This document shows positions 8,492-16,374 of a stretch of 46,678 nt of DNA, in pieces. The notes below the pieces were generated by a model, which was not told where the DNA came from, searched no databases, and saw only the letters and a program-made list of their open reading frames with translations. The number at the start of each line of letters is the position of its first letter. The first letter of the stretch is position 1. Source of the DNA: CAZJJK01 sp964546285 (GTDB taxonomy: Bacteria; Spirochaetota; Spirochaetia; Treponematales; Breznakiellaceae); NCBI GenBank assembly GCA_964546285.1, contig CAZJJK010000011.1, positions 1-46,678 of the forward strand, in the 5' to 3' direction. The position numbers and the translations under genes are program-made.

Positions 8492-9352
8492 TCAGTCTTG
8501 AGAGATCAAATTGGCTAAAGCTCTTAAGCGCGGCGCCACTTCGTATTCCGCTAAGTCTCCCACAAGGACAACGTCATCGTTCTCGTAGGCGCTTATCAAT
8601 TCCCTGAGCGTATCGTTTAACTCCTCCAAAGTTTCCGGTACGGATCGATGTTCGCTGTCGCGAGCGTCCCAATCAATACCCTGATCCCGCGACAGCTGAC
8701 GTAAACGAAGCAGCTCAGCCGCCAAATCGGCGAAATCTTTCAGAGTGGAAGCGACAAGTCTATCCTTGCCGGTTTGTAGCTCTAGAGGCAGTTGTTCTAG
8801 TCGGTCGGCCATAGACAAAAGGGCCGCGGGCAATTTGGCGGCGGCGGCTTGCGGGTCGTCAATTTCCGCTATACGCCGCGCCAAGACGGAACGGAGCGCT
8901 TCCTGATCGGTTTGGCTCATACCGGCCGAGGCCCCATCGGTATAACTTGAGGGAGCGGGCTCCAGCGCTTTTTCTATAAGAGCGGCTAAAGCCGGCTCTC
9001 TGAAACGGAGAAAGGACGAAGCGGGGAGGGAAAGCCATAAGGAGCGGCGTTCCTCAGGCGTACCGGATAAGCGTGAAAATTGGGAGAGAAAATCGTCAGC
9101 GGCTGACAGAGCGGCGCGGAATAGCTTGGACCAAGAGGATGAGCGAAGCTCCAGACAGGTCTGTTCGGTCAGTTCCCGCGAACAAGCCGCTTCCAGTTGA
9201 TCGGCTGGAATATTTACACCATCCAGAATTACTTGGCCAAGACTTTCCCGTTTTTCCTCAAGCCAGCGATCAACGGCCTCTAATACCTGGCCAACCGTCG
9301 TTTCGTTTTCAAGAGTAATATCGAGTTCGCTTCCGTTGAGACTAAGCGTCAT
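8492..9352 (-). CDS. Unknown helical protein encoded just after fliD
   Basis: 286 residues with no signal peptide or membrane segment. Residues 1-75 read as a small beta-grasp-like domain (MTLSLNGSELDITLENETTVG and QVILDGVNIPADQLEAACSR). The remainder is Leu/Ala/Glu-rich helices ending in ELISAYENDDVVLVGDLAEY. It starts 9 bases after the fliD stop on the minus strand. In many bacteria this slot holds FliS or FliT chaperones, but I see no sequence support for either. I do not recognise the family. A role with the cap protein or flagellin is only an inference from position. Confidence 0.7.
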   Translation of the reverse strand: MTLSLNGSELDITLENETTVGQVLEAVDRWLEEKRESLGQVILDGVNIPADQLEAACSRELTEQTCLELRSSSWSKLFRAALSAADDFLSQFSRLSGTPEERRSLWLSLPASSFLRFREPALAALIEKALEPAPSSYTDGASAGMSQTDQEALRSVLARRIAEIDDPQAAAAKLPAALLSMADRLEQLPLELQTGKDRLVASTLKDFADLAAELLRLRQLSRDQGIDWDARDSEHRSVPETLEELNDTLRELISAYENDDVVLVGDLAEYEVAPRLRALANLISQD

Positions 9353-9361
9353 AAGTCGCTC

Positions 9362-11380
9362 CTATTCCTTATTCTGTTTCATGAAATTATCGATAGACGA
9401 GGAGCTTGACTCCATGCGGTTAAGGGCGCTTTCCATTTGGCCGTATTTTCGCTTAAGCTCTATTTCATAACTGGCCAAGCGTTTTTCCTCGGATTCCACA
9501 GTGCGTTTTTCACGGGCTATCACGGAATCCACCGTTGAGGTCTTAAGCGAAAAAATGCCGCCTGTTTCCACATAGGGCTTAAGCGTCGCGTCAAGCCGAT
9601 ACGCTACCCCGTTGTCAACAATTAAGTCACCATCGGTATCGTTCCCGAATAGATCGCGAACGGCTTCCATATTGTCTTTTAGCGCGCGATCAAGCGCGTC
9701 TTCCTTAATTTCCAAATAACCCCGTAATCGGGACATATCAAGACCTGAACCGGAACCGATTTGCCCAGAATTGGTGGAAACGCCGATATGAGCGAGCAGG
9801 CTTAAATCGCGGTCCGCTCGTGTGATATAGACATCATTCGCTATTCTTTGGAGTTTCGACTTGAGATCGTTGAGCGTGCTGTCCCCCACCATGGTACCGA
9901 GCCGCTCGCTCAAAGTTTCCCGCTCATCCTCCGTTAAATAGCTTAGCTCATCAATAATTTCATCATTTTGGCGGGTTAAGACGTTTATTTCCCCCACCAA
10001 GCGATTGTAGTTTCCAATTAGAGCGATAATAGCGTCTTTCGCCGTTTCGCGATCAGGGCGGATCTCCAAAGTGATAGTCTCATCGCTTTCGCGTTGTATA
10101 TTCAAGGTAACGCCAGGGATAAGATCGTCCACGATATTTGTAGGCCGCTTTATTTCAATGCCATCCATAGAAAAAGCCGCGTCTGACGCGACGGTGATCG
10201 GCTGGAGCGCTCTAAAGGCCCCTCTCGTTTCGGGATCGAAAATCCGTATATTTCTTAGCTCGTAAATTCTATGGGTATTATCGTTTTTAATCTGAAGTTC
10301 GAGAAGCTTAGAGCTGGCCGCTAAATCGGCTAAATTATAGCGGAGCGTCTGGAAAGTCTCGCTATCGTTTATCATGCCTAATCGAAGCTCCGTTCCATCG
10401 GCGTCGATTAGGCTCAGGGGTTCCATATCGTCAACGCGGCGCGGGGCTTCCGGTGGCTGCCAGGGCGGCAGTGGCACGCTGGACGGCGCGGATTGAATGG
10501 ATATGCCTCCATAGACTATGGAACCGGTCGGCGGTAGTATTGGCCCCTTAGGCGGACCGACGTCTTCAGGCGCGTCGTAGGGAAGCTGAACCGTTCGAAT
10601 TTCTAGCTCCATTATTAAGTGAGAATCAGACGGAATTTGCGTGCCGAGCGGGACTCTGGCAGCGCTTTCCGGGCCCGCGCTGAGTACCCCGTTTTCGGCT
10701 TTTATAGTGGAATTGGGAGCCAGAGCACTATATTCCTCTACCTGGATATGCCGTTCGCTGTCATCTATTCGTTCCGCTAAGCCTATGTCTATAACTAAAG
10801 ACTCGCTGGCTCCGGCAAAGCTTAGCTGATTTGCCGAACCAGTAAGCAAACTTTCTAGGACTAAGGAATTAGTGCCAGGCTCCACTGTCAAGCTGCTAGC
10901 GCGCAACTTGTCTTGGCCTCGCCGGTTAAGCGCCTCGGCGAAGTCCCTAAGACCGCCGCCGCGAAAGGCTAAATCAATTTTTGTGTCGCCTATTCTAAAG
11001 CCATAGTCTCCGGCGGGAATTTGGAAATCGCTGGGCAGAGCTTTTGAAAGAAAACGGTCCGCGCTGGCCGGACGGGTAATACGGAAACTGTGCTCCGCTT
11101 CTATAGCTGATCGAGTGGCGCTGGCGCTTAGGGCGTTCTCGTTTGAGGACACGGCAACACGCTCGCTAAAAGGGCTTTGGTAGGAAAAGAGACTTCGGGC
11201 GCTTTCGCGCAAAGAGCCGACCCTTCGATTAAGGTCCTGCCAAACGTTTTTCTCGTTCTCAAGGACTTCAATACGATCCTCGGCGCTCTCCTTACGGACG
11301 CGCTCCACCTTCATGAGGCCTTCTATGATTTTCTCGGTGTCGTATTTGCTTTTAACGCCGGGAATATAGATGTCGGACAT
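9362..11380 (-). CDS. fliD: Flagellar filament cap protein FliD
   Basis: 672 residues. The N-terminal helix MSDIYIPGVKSKYDTEKIIE is typical of spirochaete FliD. The C-terminal region contains the coiled-coil LASYEIELKRKYGQMESALN and ends with a short helix. The centre has a beta-rich insertion including a proline-rich run (about 270-315), which makes it longer than enteric FliD. It caps the growing filament and promotes flagellin folding, here in the periplasm. It is preceded by flaG with a 17-base gap. Confidence 0.93.
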   Translation of the reverse strand: MSDIYIPGVKSKYDTEKIIEGLMKVERVRKESAEDRIEVLENEKNVWQDLNRRVGSLRESARSLFSYQSPFSERVAVSSNENALSASATRSAIEAEHSFRITRPASADRFLSKALPSDFQIPAGDYGFRIGDTKIDLAFRGGGLRDFAEALNRRGQDKLRASSLTVEPGTNSLVLESLLTGSANQLSFAGASESLVIDIGLAERIDDSERHIQVEEYSALAPNSTIKAENGVLSAGPESAARVPLGTQIPSDSHLIMELEIRTVQLPYDAPEDVGPPKGPILPPTGSIVYGGISIQSAPSSVPLPPWQPPEAPRRVDDMEPLSLIDADGTELRLGMINDSETFQTLRYNLADLAASSKLLELQIKNDNTHRIYELRNIRIFDPETRGAFRALQPITVASDAAFSMDGIEIKRPTNIVDDLIPGVTLNIQRESDETITLEIRPDRETAKDAIIALIGNYNRLVGEINVLTRQNDEIIDELSYLTEDERETLSERLGTMVGDSTLNDLKSKLQRIANDVYITRADRDLSLLAHIGVSTNSGQIGSGSGLDMSRLRGYLEIKEDALDRALKDNMEAVRDLFGNDTDGDLIVDNGVAYRLDATLKPYVETGGIFSLKTSTVDSVIAREKRTVESEEKRLASYEIELKRKYGQMESALNRMESSSSSIDNFMKQNKE

Positions 11381-11397
11381 CGGCCCTGGCTACTCCG

Positions 11398-11757
11398 CTA
11401 GGCGCTTTCGTCGAAGAGTAAACCTATCATTTCCCTCATTTTTAGGTGTAGGTTCTGAATCTCTTCAGGCGGCAGCTCCCTGATGACTTTATCGGTTTCC
11501 GGGTCAATGACTTTAACCACCACTTCCTCAAGTTCGCGGTTAACGGAAAAACGAAGCTTTTTATTAAAAGCTAAGCTAATCTTTTCCAGATCCCTTGCCG
11601 TCTCTTCTATGTCTATCTTTGGTTTTGGCGTTTCGACGGAAGTCCGCCGAACGGCAGACGGTTCTTGGTGAACCGAGCTGGTAGAGTCCGCCACCGGCAT
11701 GGTCGCCAAGGCCGCCGGCGCGGCCGAGTTAACGACGCCGCTAATCGGGATACCCAT
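11398..11757 (-). CDS. flaG: FlaG family protein
   Basis: A small protein linked to filament length control in other bacteria. The C-terminal domain has the family pattern LRFSVNRELEEVVVKVIDPE followed by KVIRELPPEEIQNLHLKMRE. The N-terminal third is a disordered Ala/Ser/Pro stretch. The frame is open to 11778, but GGGAGG lies 5 bases before the ATG at 11757 (MGIPISGVV), so I use that start (119 residues). It lies between the flaB terminator and fliD. Confidence 0.92.
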   Translation of the reverse strand: MGIPISGVVNSAAPAALATMPVADSTSSVHQEPSAVRRTSVETPKPKIDIEETARDLEKISLAFNKKLRFSVNRELEEVVVKVIDPETDKVIRELPPEEIQNLHLKMREMIGLLFDESA

Positions 11758-11877
11758 GACTACCTCCCTGTAGGACATGAGGTTCGACGGGATGTTTTCA
11801 TTCCGCCGAAATCATTACCGCCGCTACAATGGCGGAAAAAGATGCCCGCGGCCAATCCGTGGATCGCGGGGTAACGC

Positions 11878-11917
11878 AAAAAGAAAGGACGGGGGGAGGG
11901 CGCGACTCCCTCCCGTC
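11878..11917 (-). terminator. Intrinsic terminator after the flaB gene
   Basis: On the minus strand a long GC-rich stem (GACGGGAGGGAG paired with CTCCCCCCGTC around a short loop, 11888-11917) is followed by CTTTCTTTTTG. It lies about 45 bases after the flaB stop. It should end most flagellin transcripts before flaG-fliD, giving abundant flagellin and little cap protein. Confidence 0.85.
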
Positions 11918-11963
11918 CGGCGTCCAAAAGACGACGTCCAGAGGTCTCTTAAACGCGCTGTGT

Positions 11964-12818
11964 CTAGCTCAAGAGCTGCAGCACCGATTGGGTGCGGGTG
12001 TTGGCCTGCGCCAACATCGCGTTGCCAGCCTGTGACAGGATCTGGTTCTTTGTGTACGTAACCATTTCCGACGCCATATCGGCATCGCGGATCCTGGATT
12101 CTGACGCCTGCAGGTTTTCAGCGGCGACGGCGATACCCTTAGCCGCGGTTTCAAAGCGGTTTTGATAAGCGCCAAGATCGGCGCGCTGCTTGGACACCAG
12201 TTTTAAGGCTGAGTCTAAAGCGCCGATGGCTTGATTAGCGCTATCGGTATCGGCGATGTTCAGTACGCCCTCGCTGCCCTGCGCGCTCTGAAGTCCGAGC
12301 GCTTGAGCCGTCATTGTGCCTATGTATACCTGCTCGTTCTGATCCATGTTGGCACCGACCTGGAAGGTCATGGTTTTGCCTACAGCGGAATCACGAGCGT
12401 ACGCGCCGGTCATGATGTTCATGCCATTGAATTGGGCATGACTGGCGATACGATTAACTTCATCGACCAGCTGGGACACCTCAACCTGGATCTGCATCCG
12501 GTCTTCATCCGTATAGATACCGTTCGCGGACTGTACGGACAGCTCGCGGAGGCGATGCAGGATATCCTGCGTCTCCTGGAGGAAGCCCTCCGACGTCTGG
12601 ATGAAGGAGATGCCGTTCTGGATGTTGCGTTCGGCCTGATTGAGTCCCCGAATCTGACCACGCATCTTTTCAGATACGGCCAAACCCGAAGCGTCGTCCC
12701 CAGCGCGGTTAATACGTTGCCCGGAACTCAGGCGTTCGATGTTTTTTGCCACGTCCAATGAAGTTACGCCAAGTTGGCGATTGGCATACATGGCGCTCAT
12801 ATTGTGGTTAATTATCAT
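11964..12818 (-). CDS. flaB: Flagellin FlaB, first copy (proximal to flaG)
   Basis: A core filament flagellin of the periplasmic flagellum. 284 residues from MIINHNMSAMYANRQLG, with conserved D0/D1 helices (RINRAGDDASGLAVSEKMRG at about 36-55) and the C-terminal export end ANTRTQSVLQLLS. As in other FlaB proteins there is no signal peptide and hardly any variable domain. The frame is open 12 codons upstream, but AGGAGGG sits 4 bases before the ATG at 12818. No sigma28 promoter is evident in the 273-base spacer before it. A strong terminator follows. Confidence 0.96.
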   Translation of the reverse strand: MIINHNMSAMYANRQLGVTSLDVAKNIERLSSGQRINRAGDDASGLAVSEKMRGQIRGLNQAERNIQNGISFIQTSEGFLQETQDILHRLRELSVQSANGIYTDEDRMQIQVEVSQLVDEVNRIASHAQFNGMNIMTGAYARDSAVGKTMTFQVGANMDQNEQVYIGTMTAQALGLQSAQGSEGVLNIADTDSANQAIGALDSALKLVSKQRADLGAYQNRFETAAKGIAVAAENLQASESRIRDADMASEMVTYTKNQILSQAGNAMLAQANTRTQSVLQLLS

Positions 12819-13091
12819 ATGACCCTCCTTGCGATGGTACCTACGGCCATCCATAGCCGCCGGTCGTGACGCGTGGCGAATATACCGGATGGATCGCGCC
12901 GTATCCGGTGAAAATCGTCAGCGAAACGGAGCGGATCTCGTTCCCATTTAAGAAAATACTTAAAAAGGGCCGATATACGCTCCGTATCGCCTTGCGTTTA
13001 TCGCGAGGGTGTCTATCAAAGAACGCTTTGGCCGTTTTGGCCAAGAATGAGGCGGAAGAATACTCCGCCGCCTCATTTTAAGTGTACATCG
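12819..13091 (-). other. 273-base spacer between the two flagellin genes, rich in inverted repeats
   Basis: Four inverted repeats are visible: GAGGCGG/CCGCCTC (13049-13074), TTGGCC/GGCCAA (13028-13044), TTTAAG/CTTAAA (12947-12964) and ACCGGAT/ATCCGGT (12884-12909). The first lies about 18 bases after the upstream flaB stop and may be a weak terminator, although its T-tract is poor. The others could structure a leader of the downstream flaB. A partial sigma28 -10 (CGCGATAA at 12999-13006) has no -35 partner, and I see no good promoter. Confidence 0.5.
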
Positions 13092-13952
13092 CTACTGGAG
13101 AAGTTGCAAGACCGATGTCGCTCTCTGGTTGGCCTGCGCCAACATAGCGTTTCCAGCTTGGCTTAGGATTTGATCGCGCATGAACGACACCATTTCGGCC
13201 GCCATATCCGAATCGCGAATCCGCGACTCGGCCGCCTGGAGGTTTTCCGCGCCCACATCGATACCGCGGATAGCGTGCTCCATTCGGTTTTGGTAAGCGC
13301 CCAGGTCAGCCCGCTGTTTATTGATCTTTTTGATCGCCTCGTCCAGTAGACCGATGGTGCTGTTGGCGGAATCGGCGTTTTCCAAGGTGATGATGCCGCC
13401 ATCGGCTGAATTACGCATACCGAAGGACGCCGCCGTCATCGTTCCAATAAAAACGCGTTCCCTTTGGTCCATGTTGGCGCCAATATGTAGCCACATGGAA
13501 GCGGTAACGACATTTTCACCAGTTTCGCGGGCAAAGCGGCCGGTGAGAATATTCATTCCGTTAAACTGGGCATGGCTGGCGATACGATCGATCTCATCGA
13601 CCAGCTGGGACACTTCCACTTGGATCTGCATGCGGTCTTCCTCGGTATAAATGCCGTTGGCCGCTTGTACCGACAATTCACGGATACGTTGGATAATGTC
13701 CTGCGTTTCCTGCAAATAGCCTTCCGATGTTTGGATAAAGGAAATGCCGTTCAGCGCGTTTTTTGACGCTTGCTGCAGTCCCCGGATCTGGCTGCGCATT
13801 TTCTCCGAAACGGCTAAGCCAGAAGCGTCGTCGCCAGCCCGATTGATGCGTATACCTGACGACAGTTTTTCCATCGTTTTGTCTAGCGAAACTTGGGTAA
13901 CCCCAAGTTGCCGATCCGCGTACATCGCGCTTAGGTTGTGGTTGATGATCAT
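13092..13952 (-). CDS. flaB: Flagellin FlaB, second copy (sigma28-driven)
   Basis: 286 residues, the same family as the next gene downstream: MIINHNLSAMYADRQLG, RINRAGDDASGLAVSEKMRS and C-terminal ANQRATSVLQLLQ. Differences from the other copy cluster in the middle (about 145-200: RFARETGENVVTAS and MRNSADGGIITLENA). Start: GGAGG then ATCAA before the ATG at 13952; the open frame 21 codons further upstream is leader. A near-consensus sigma28 promoter lies 77 bases upstream, and the leader carries several GGA triplets. Confidence 0.96.
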   Translation of the reverse strand: MIINHNLSAMYADRQLGVTQVSLDKTMEKLSSGIRINRAGDDASGLAVSEKMRSQIRGLQQASKNALNGISFIQTSEGYLQETQDIIQRIRELSVQAANGIYTEEDRMQIQVEVSQLVDEIDRIASHAQFNGMNILTGRFARETGENVVTASMWLHIGANMDQRERVFIGTMTAASFGMRNSADGGIITLENADSANSTIGLLDEAIKKINKQRADLGAYQNRMEHAIRGIDVGAENLQAAESRIRDSDMAAEMVSFMRDQILSQAGNAMLAQANQRATSVLQLLQ

Positions 13953-14028
13953 TTGATCCTCCATGAATACAGCTTCCGGAAGCGTCCCTGCCTCCGGTTT
14001 TTTAGGGAGATACAATTCCCCGCTTTCT
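13953..14028 (-). promoter_or_regulatory. GGA-rich flaB leader, candidate CsrA target
   Basis: Between the sigma28 box and the start codon the minus strand has six GGA triplets in about 75 bases. One lies in the perfect palindrome GCTTCCGGAAGC (13972-13983) and two overlap the Shine-Dalgarno (ATGGAGGAT). CsrA recognises GGA, usually near the ribosome site of flagellin leaders, and csrA-fliW is in this window. No binding data can be inferred beyond this. Confidence 0.5.
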
Positions 14029-14056
14029 TTATCGGCGATCCTTTCGTATAGCTTTA
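14029..14056 (-). promoter_or_regulatory. sigma28 (FliA) promoter for flaB
   Basis: On the minus strand, TAAA (14053-14056) and a perfect GCCGATAA (14029-14036) are 16 bases apart, one more than the classical 15. The element lies wholly inside the 3' end of the preceding gene: its TAA is that gene's stop codon. The expected start is near 14022. The matching sigma factor gene is at 35833-36621. Confidence 0.8.
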
Positions 14057-14421
14057 ACGTTTTCAGGCGCGTTTTTTTCTTTTTGAAAACGCTTAACTTG
14101 AACTAATGCGTATTCCACGGCGTTTATCCGAAATTCCTCGTATACTAAAGGGCCGTTAAGACGGCGTAAGATGCGGTGTGCCTTAGCCAATTGCTCAGTC
14201 AGCAGCCATTCGCCAAAAATATCGCTTTCAAGGTTTATGGCGTACACTGGAACGCGTTCTGAAGGGGTAAACAGGAATAGGCGATAGCGATAAGCTGAAC
14301 CCCGCGTCTCTTTTCTGACCGAAACGCCGACCGTTACCGCTTGAAAGCTTTCTATGTCAAAGCGTTCCAAAGTCCCGCGTAAAGTTTGCGCCTGCCAAGC
14401 GATATCCCTAATGGTTTCCAT
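14029..14421 (-). CDS. Unknown protein encoded upstream of the flagellin genes
   Basis: 130 residues from an ATG at 14421 (METIRDIAWQAQTLRGTLER), with GGTGGG upstream. The frame is open to a GTG at 14469, but that start has no ribosome site. The protein has alternating strand and helix character (FQAVTVGVSVRK, YRYRLFLFTPSE, VPVYAINLES) and a basic C-terminus (QVKRFQKEK onward). No membrane segment or signal peptide. I do not recognise the family. Its last Arg and stop codon lie inside the sigma28 -10 box for flaB. Confidence 0.65.
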   Translation of the reverse strand: METIRDIAWQAQTLRGTLERFDIESFQAVTVGVSVRKETRGSAYRYRLFLFTPSERVPVYAINLESDIFGEWLLTEQLAKAHRILRRLNGPLVYEEFRINAVEYALVQVKRFQKEKNAPENVKAIRKDRR

Positions 14422-14469
14422 GGCGTTTCCCACCGCCGGCTTTTGGTGGATAACGGCGCTGATCAACAC

Positions 14470-14706
14470 CGGCTAAAATATAGTATGTTAGAAATCTCAA
14501 TATAACGCAATGCTATCTAAAAAAGCGGCGCTTTCTGAAGTCTCACGTTCGATGAAGCCAACGGTAAGGGTAAGCGCTGTTTTATTATATGTATTGTATA
14601 GAGGTTCTCGCGAAAGCGAGCGACTTTCGCGTGAAGCGCAGAATAGCACTGAAAATAGCGATGCTTGCGGCTTAGGCGAAAAAACGCTAAGCTTTACATA
14701 CAATAA
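14470..14706. other. Divergent intergenic region with a structured leader
   Basis: 237 bases between divergent genes, AT-rich around 14581-14600. Toward the plus-strand gene it holds two mutually exclusive stem-loops: CTCGC-GAAA-GCGAG (14607-14620) and CGCGAAAG/CTTTCGCG (14609-14631). A third stem, GCTTAGGCG with CGCTAAGC around six A (14670-14692), is followed by TTTAC just before the start codon. There is no Shine-Dalgarno before ATG 14707. This resembles an attenuator-type leader, but I recognise no known riboswitch and no firm promoter. Confidence 0.4.
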
Positions 14707-16374
14707 ATGGATTGTCCAATCTGTTCTTGCGTTGGCTATTCGTTTGACGCGGCACGACGCTCGTTTTACCGATGTCGGTATTGTGGTTTTGTTTGGGCTG
14801 ATAGGGCTTCGCGTTTAGACGCGGCCGCGGCCAAACAGCGTTACGCTCTTCATAATAACGATCCAGAAGACTCGGCTTATGTAGGATATTTAGATCGTAT
14901 TCACGATTTGGTATTTAATAAAATAAGCGGCCTAGGTCTTAATAGGCCGCGTTCGGTTCTGGATTGGGGGTCTGGGCCTAATCCAGTAGGCGCGGACCGG
15001 CTTAGGCGGCGCTCCTGCGCCGTGGATATATGGGACCCCCTTTTCGCCAATGACAAAAAGCCGGACTTATTATCTTATGACGCCGTCTTTTGCGTGGAAA
15101 CGGCGGAGCATTTTAAAAATCCGGCGTTTGATTTTGCTGATATGGCGTCAAGATTAAAGCGGGGCGGTTTTTTAGCTGTTCATACCCACCTAGCGCCGGA
15201 TTCGGATGATGAGTTTCGCTCATGGTGGTATATTCAGGATCCTACGCACATCGCTTTTTATACCGAAAAAGCGCTACGCGTATTGGCTGAGGATATCTCA
15301 TTATCAGTAATAGACTTTATAGATAGGCGCCTCACCATATTCCGCTCGCCCTTATCGGTTTTAGCTGTCGGCGGTATAGCGCTTGATATAGTCGGCAAGG
15401 CGGCGAAAGCGCTTCGCGCGGGCGATTCGAATCCAGGGGCCGTGTCCATAGCGCCTGGCGGTGTCGCCAGAAACGCCGCCGAAAATTTGGTGCGCTTGGG
15501 TCTGGGGGCGCGGCTGGTGGCTGTGGTCGGCGATGACGAATTTGGTCGAGCCGCGCTTAAGGGCACAAGCGCGTGCGGTGTTGGCGTGGAAGGAGTTGCT
15601 ATCGCGGCGGGCGACGCTAGCGCCGCTTATTTAGCGCTAATAGACGCGGATGGGCTTTTATCGGCGGCTATCGCCGGTATGGGGCTTTATGATAGATGGA
15701 CCGTCTCGGCTCTACGCGCGGCGGTAGAGCGTTCCGCGGCCGCCGCCATTAAACAATCGTTTTTTGGTGAAAAGGAATATCCCTTCGCGGCCTTGATCGT
15801 GGACGCTAATCCCGCGCCCGAGCTTCTTGACGCCTTGTTGGACGCTAAGCTGTCGTCGTGTAATTGGTTGGATCCGGTTTCCGCCGCTAAGGCTGAACGT
15901 GTAGCTTTATATGACGGAGGGCGCTTGATCAAACGCTTTAACCGTCTTAAGCCTAACCGAGCGGAAACGCGGGCCATTGGCGCTTCACTAGGTTTAGCTA
16001 TTGAGGCAGACAGTGATCCTATCTGGCTGGCCGCGCTTGTAGCGGAAGCCTGCGGCGCGGAACTATGGCTTAGTTTGGGCGAGAAGGGTTTAGCCGTAGT
16101 GGGCTCAAGCGGCATTATTGAGGTGGAAAGCGCGAAAGCGGCTGTTATTTCCACGAATGGCGCGGGAGACGCGCTTTTAGCGGCGGCGGCGCGCGGAGCT
16201 GTTTTAAAGCTGCCATTGGATATGACCGCTAGGCAGGCGAGCGCCGCCGCTTTTTTAGCGGTGACGACACCAGAAACCTGCCCATATACACTAAGCGCCC
16301 GCCGTCTTCGTCTGGACGCCGTGTCTATCGCTTATCGCTGCCGCCCGTCCCGGGCTGTTGAGGAGTCTAAATGA
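14707..16374 (+). CDS. Fusion of a SAM-dependent methyltransferase and pseudouridine kinase (PsuK)
   Basis: One uninterrupted 555-residue frame. Residues 1-30 hold a CPIC...CRYC zinc-ribbon-like pair. About 80-205 are a class I methyltransferase: SAM motif VLDWGSGP, DAVFCVETAEHF, and WWYIQDPTHIAFY. From about 216 a PfkB-family kinase begins (LAVGGIALDI). It carries the PsuK hallmarks SNPGAVSIAPGGVARNAAEN, LKPNRAET and the anion-hole/catalytic motif NGAGDALLA. PsuK phosphorylates pseudouridine to the 5'-phosphate, the substrate of PsuG, encoded next with a 4-base overlap. No internal ribosome site is visible at the junction, so a true fusion is likely. The methyl acceptor is unknown. Confidence 0.85.
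   Translation: MDCPICSCVGYSFDAARRSFYRCRYCGFVWADRASRLDAAAAKQRYALHNNDPEDSAYVGYLDRIHDLVFNKISGLGLNRPRSVLDWGSGPNPVGADRLRRRSCAVDIWDPLFANDKKPDLLSYDAVFCVETAEHFKNPAFDFADMASRLKRGGFLAVHTHLAPDSDDEFRSWWYIQDPTHIAFYTEKALRVLAEDISLSVIDFIDRRLTIFRSPLSVLAVGGIALDIVGKAAKALRAGDSNPGAVSIAPGGVARNAAENLVRLGLGARLVAVVGDDEFGRAALKGTSACGVGVEGVAIAAGDASAAYLALIDADGLLSAAIAGMGLYDRWTVSALRAAVERSAAAAIKQSFFGEKEYPFAALIVDANPAPELLDALLDAKLSSCNWLDPVSAAKAERVALYDGGRLIKRFNRLKPNRAETRAIGASLGLAIEADSDPIWLAALVAEACGAELWLSLGEKGLAVVGSSGIIEVESAKAAVISTNGAGDALLAAAARGAVLKLPLDMTARQASAAAFLAVTTPETCPYTLSARRLRLDAVSIAYRCRPSRAVEESK

Noticed and set aside
12419..12761. Long open frames on both strands across the flagellin genes
   Set aside because: They are shadows created by the strong codon bias of flaB and have no homologous motifs.
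12999..13006. sigma28 -10-like CGCGATAA before the first flaB copy
   Set aside because: Two mismatches and no TAAA at the proper distance.
14510..14818. Plus-strand open frame of 102 codons
   Set aside because: It overlaps the start of the methyltransferase-PsuK gene in another frame, has low-complexity content and no ribosome site.
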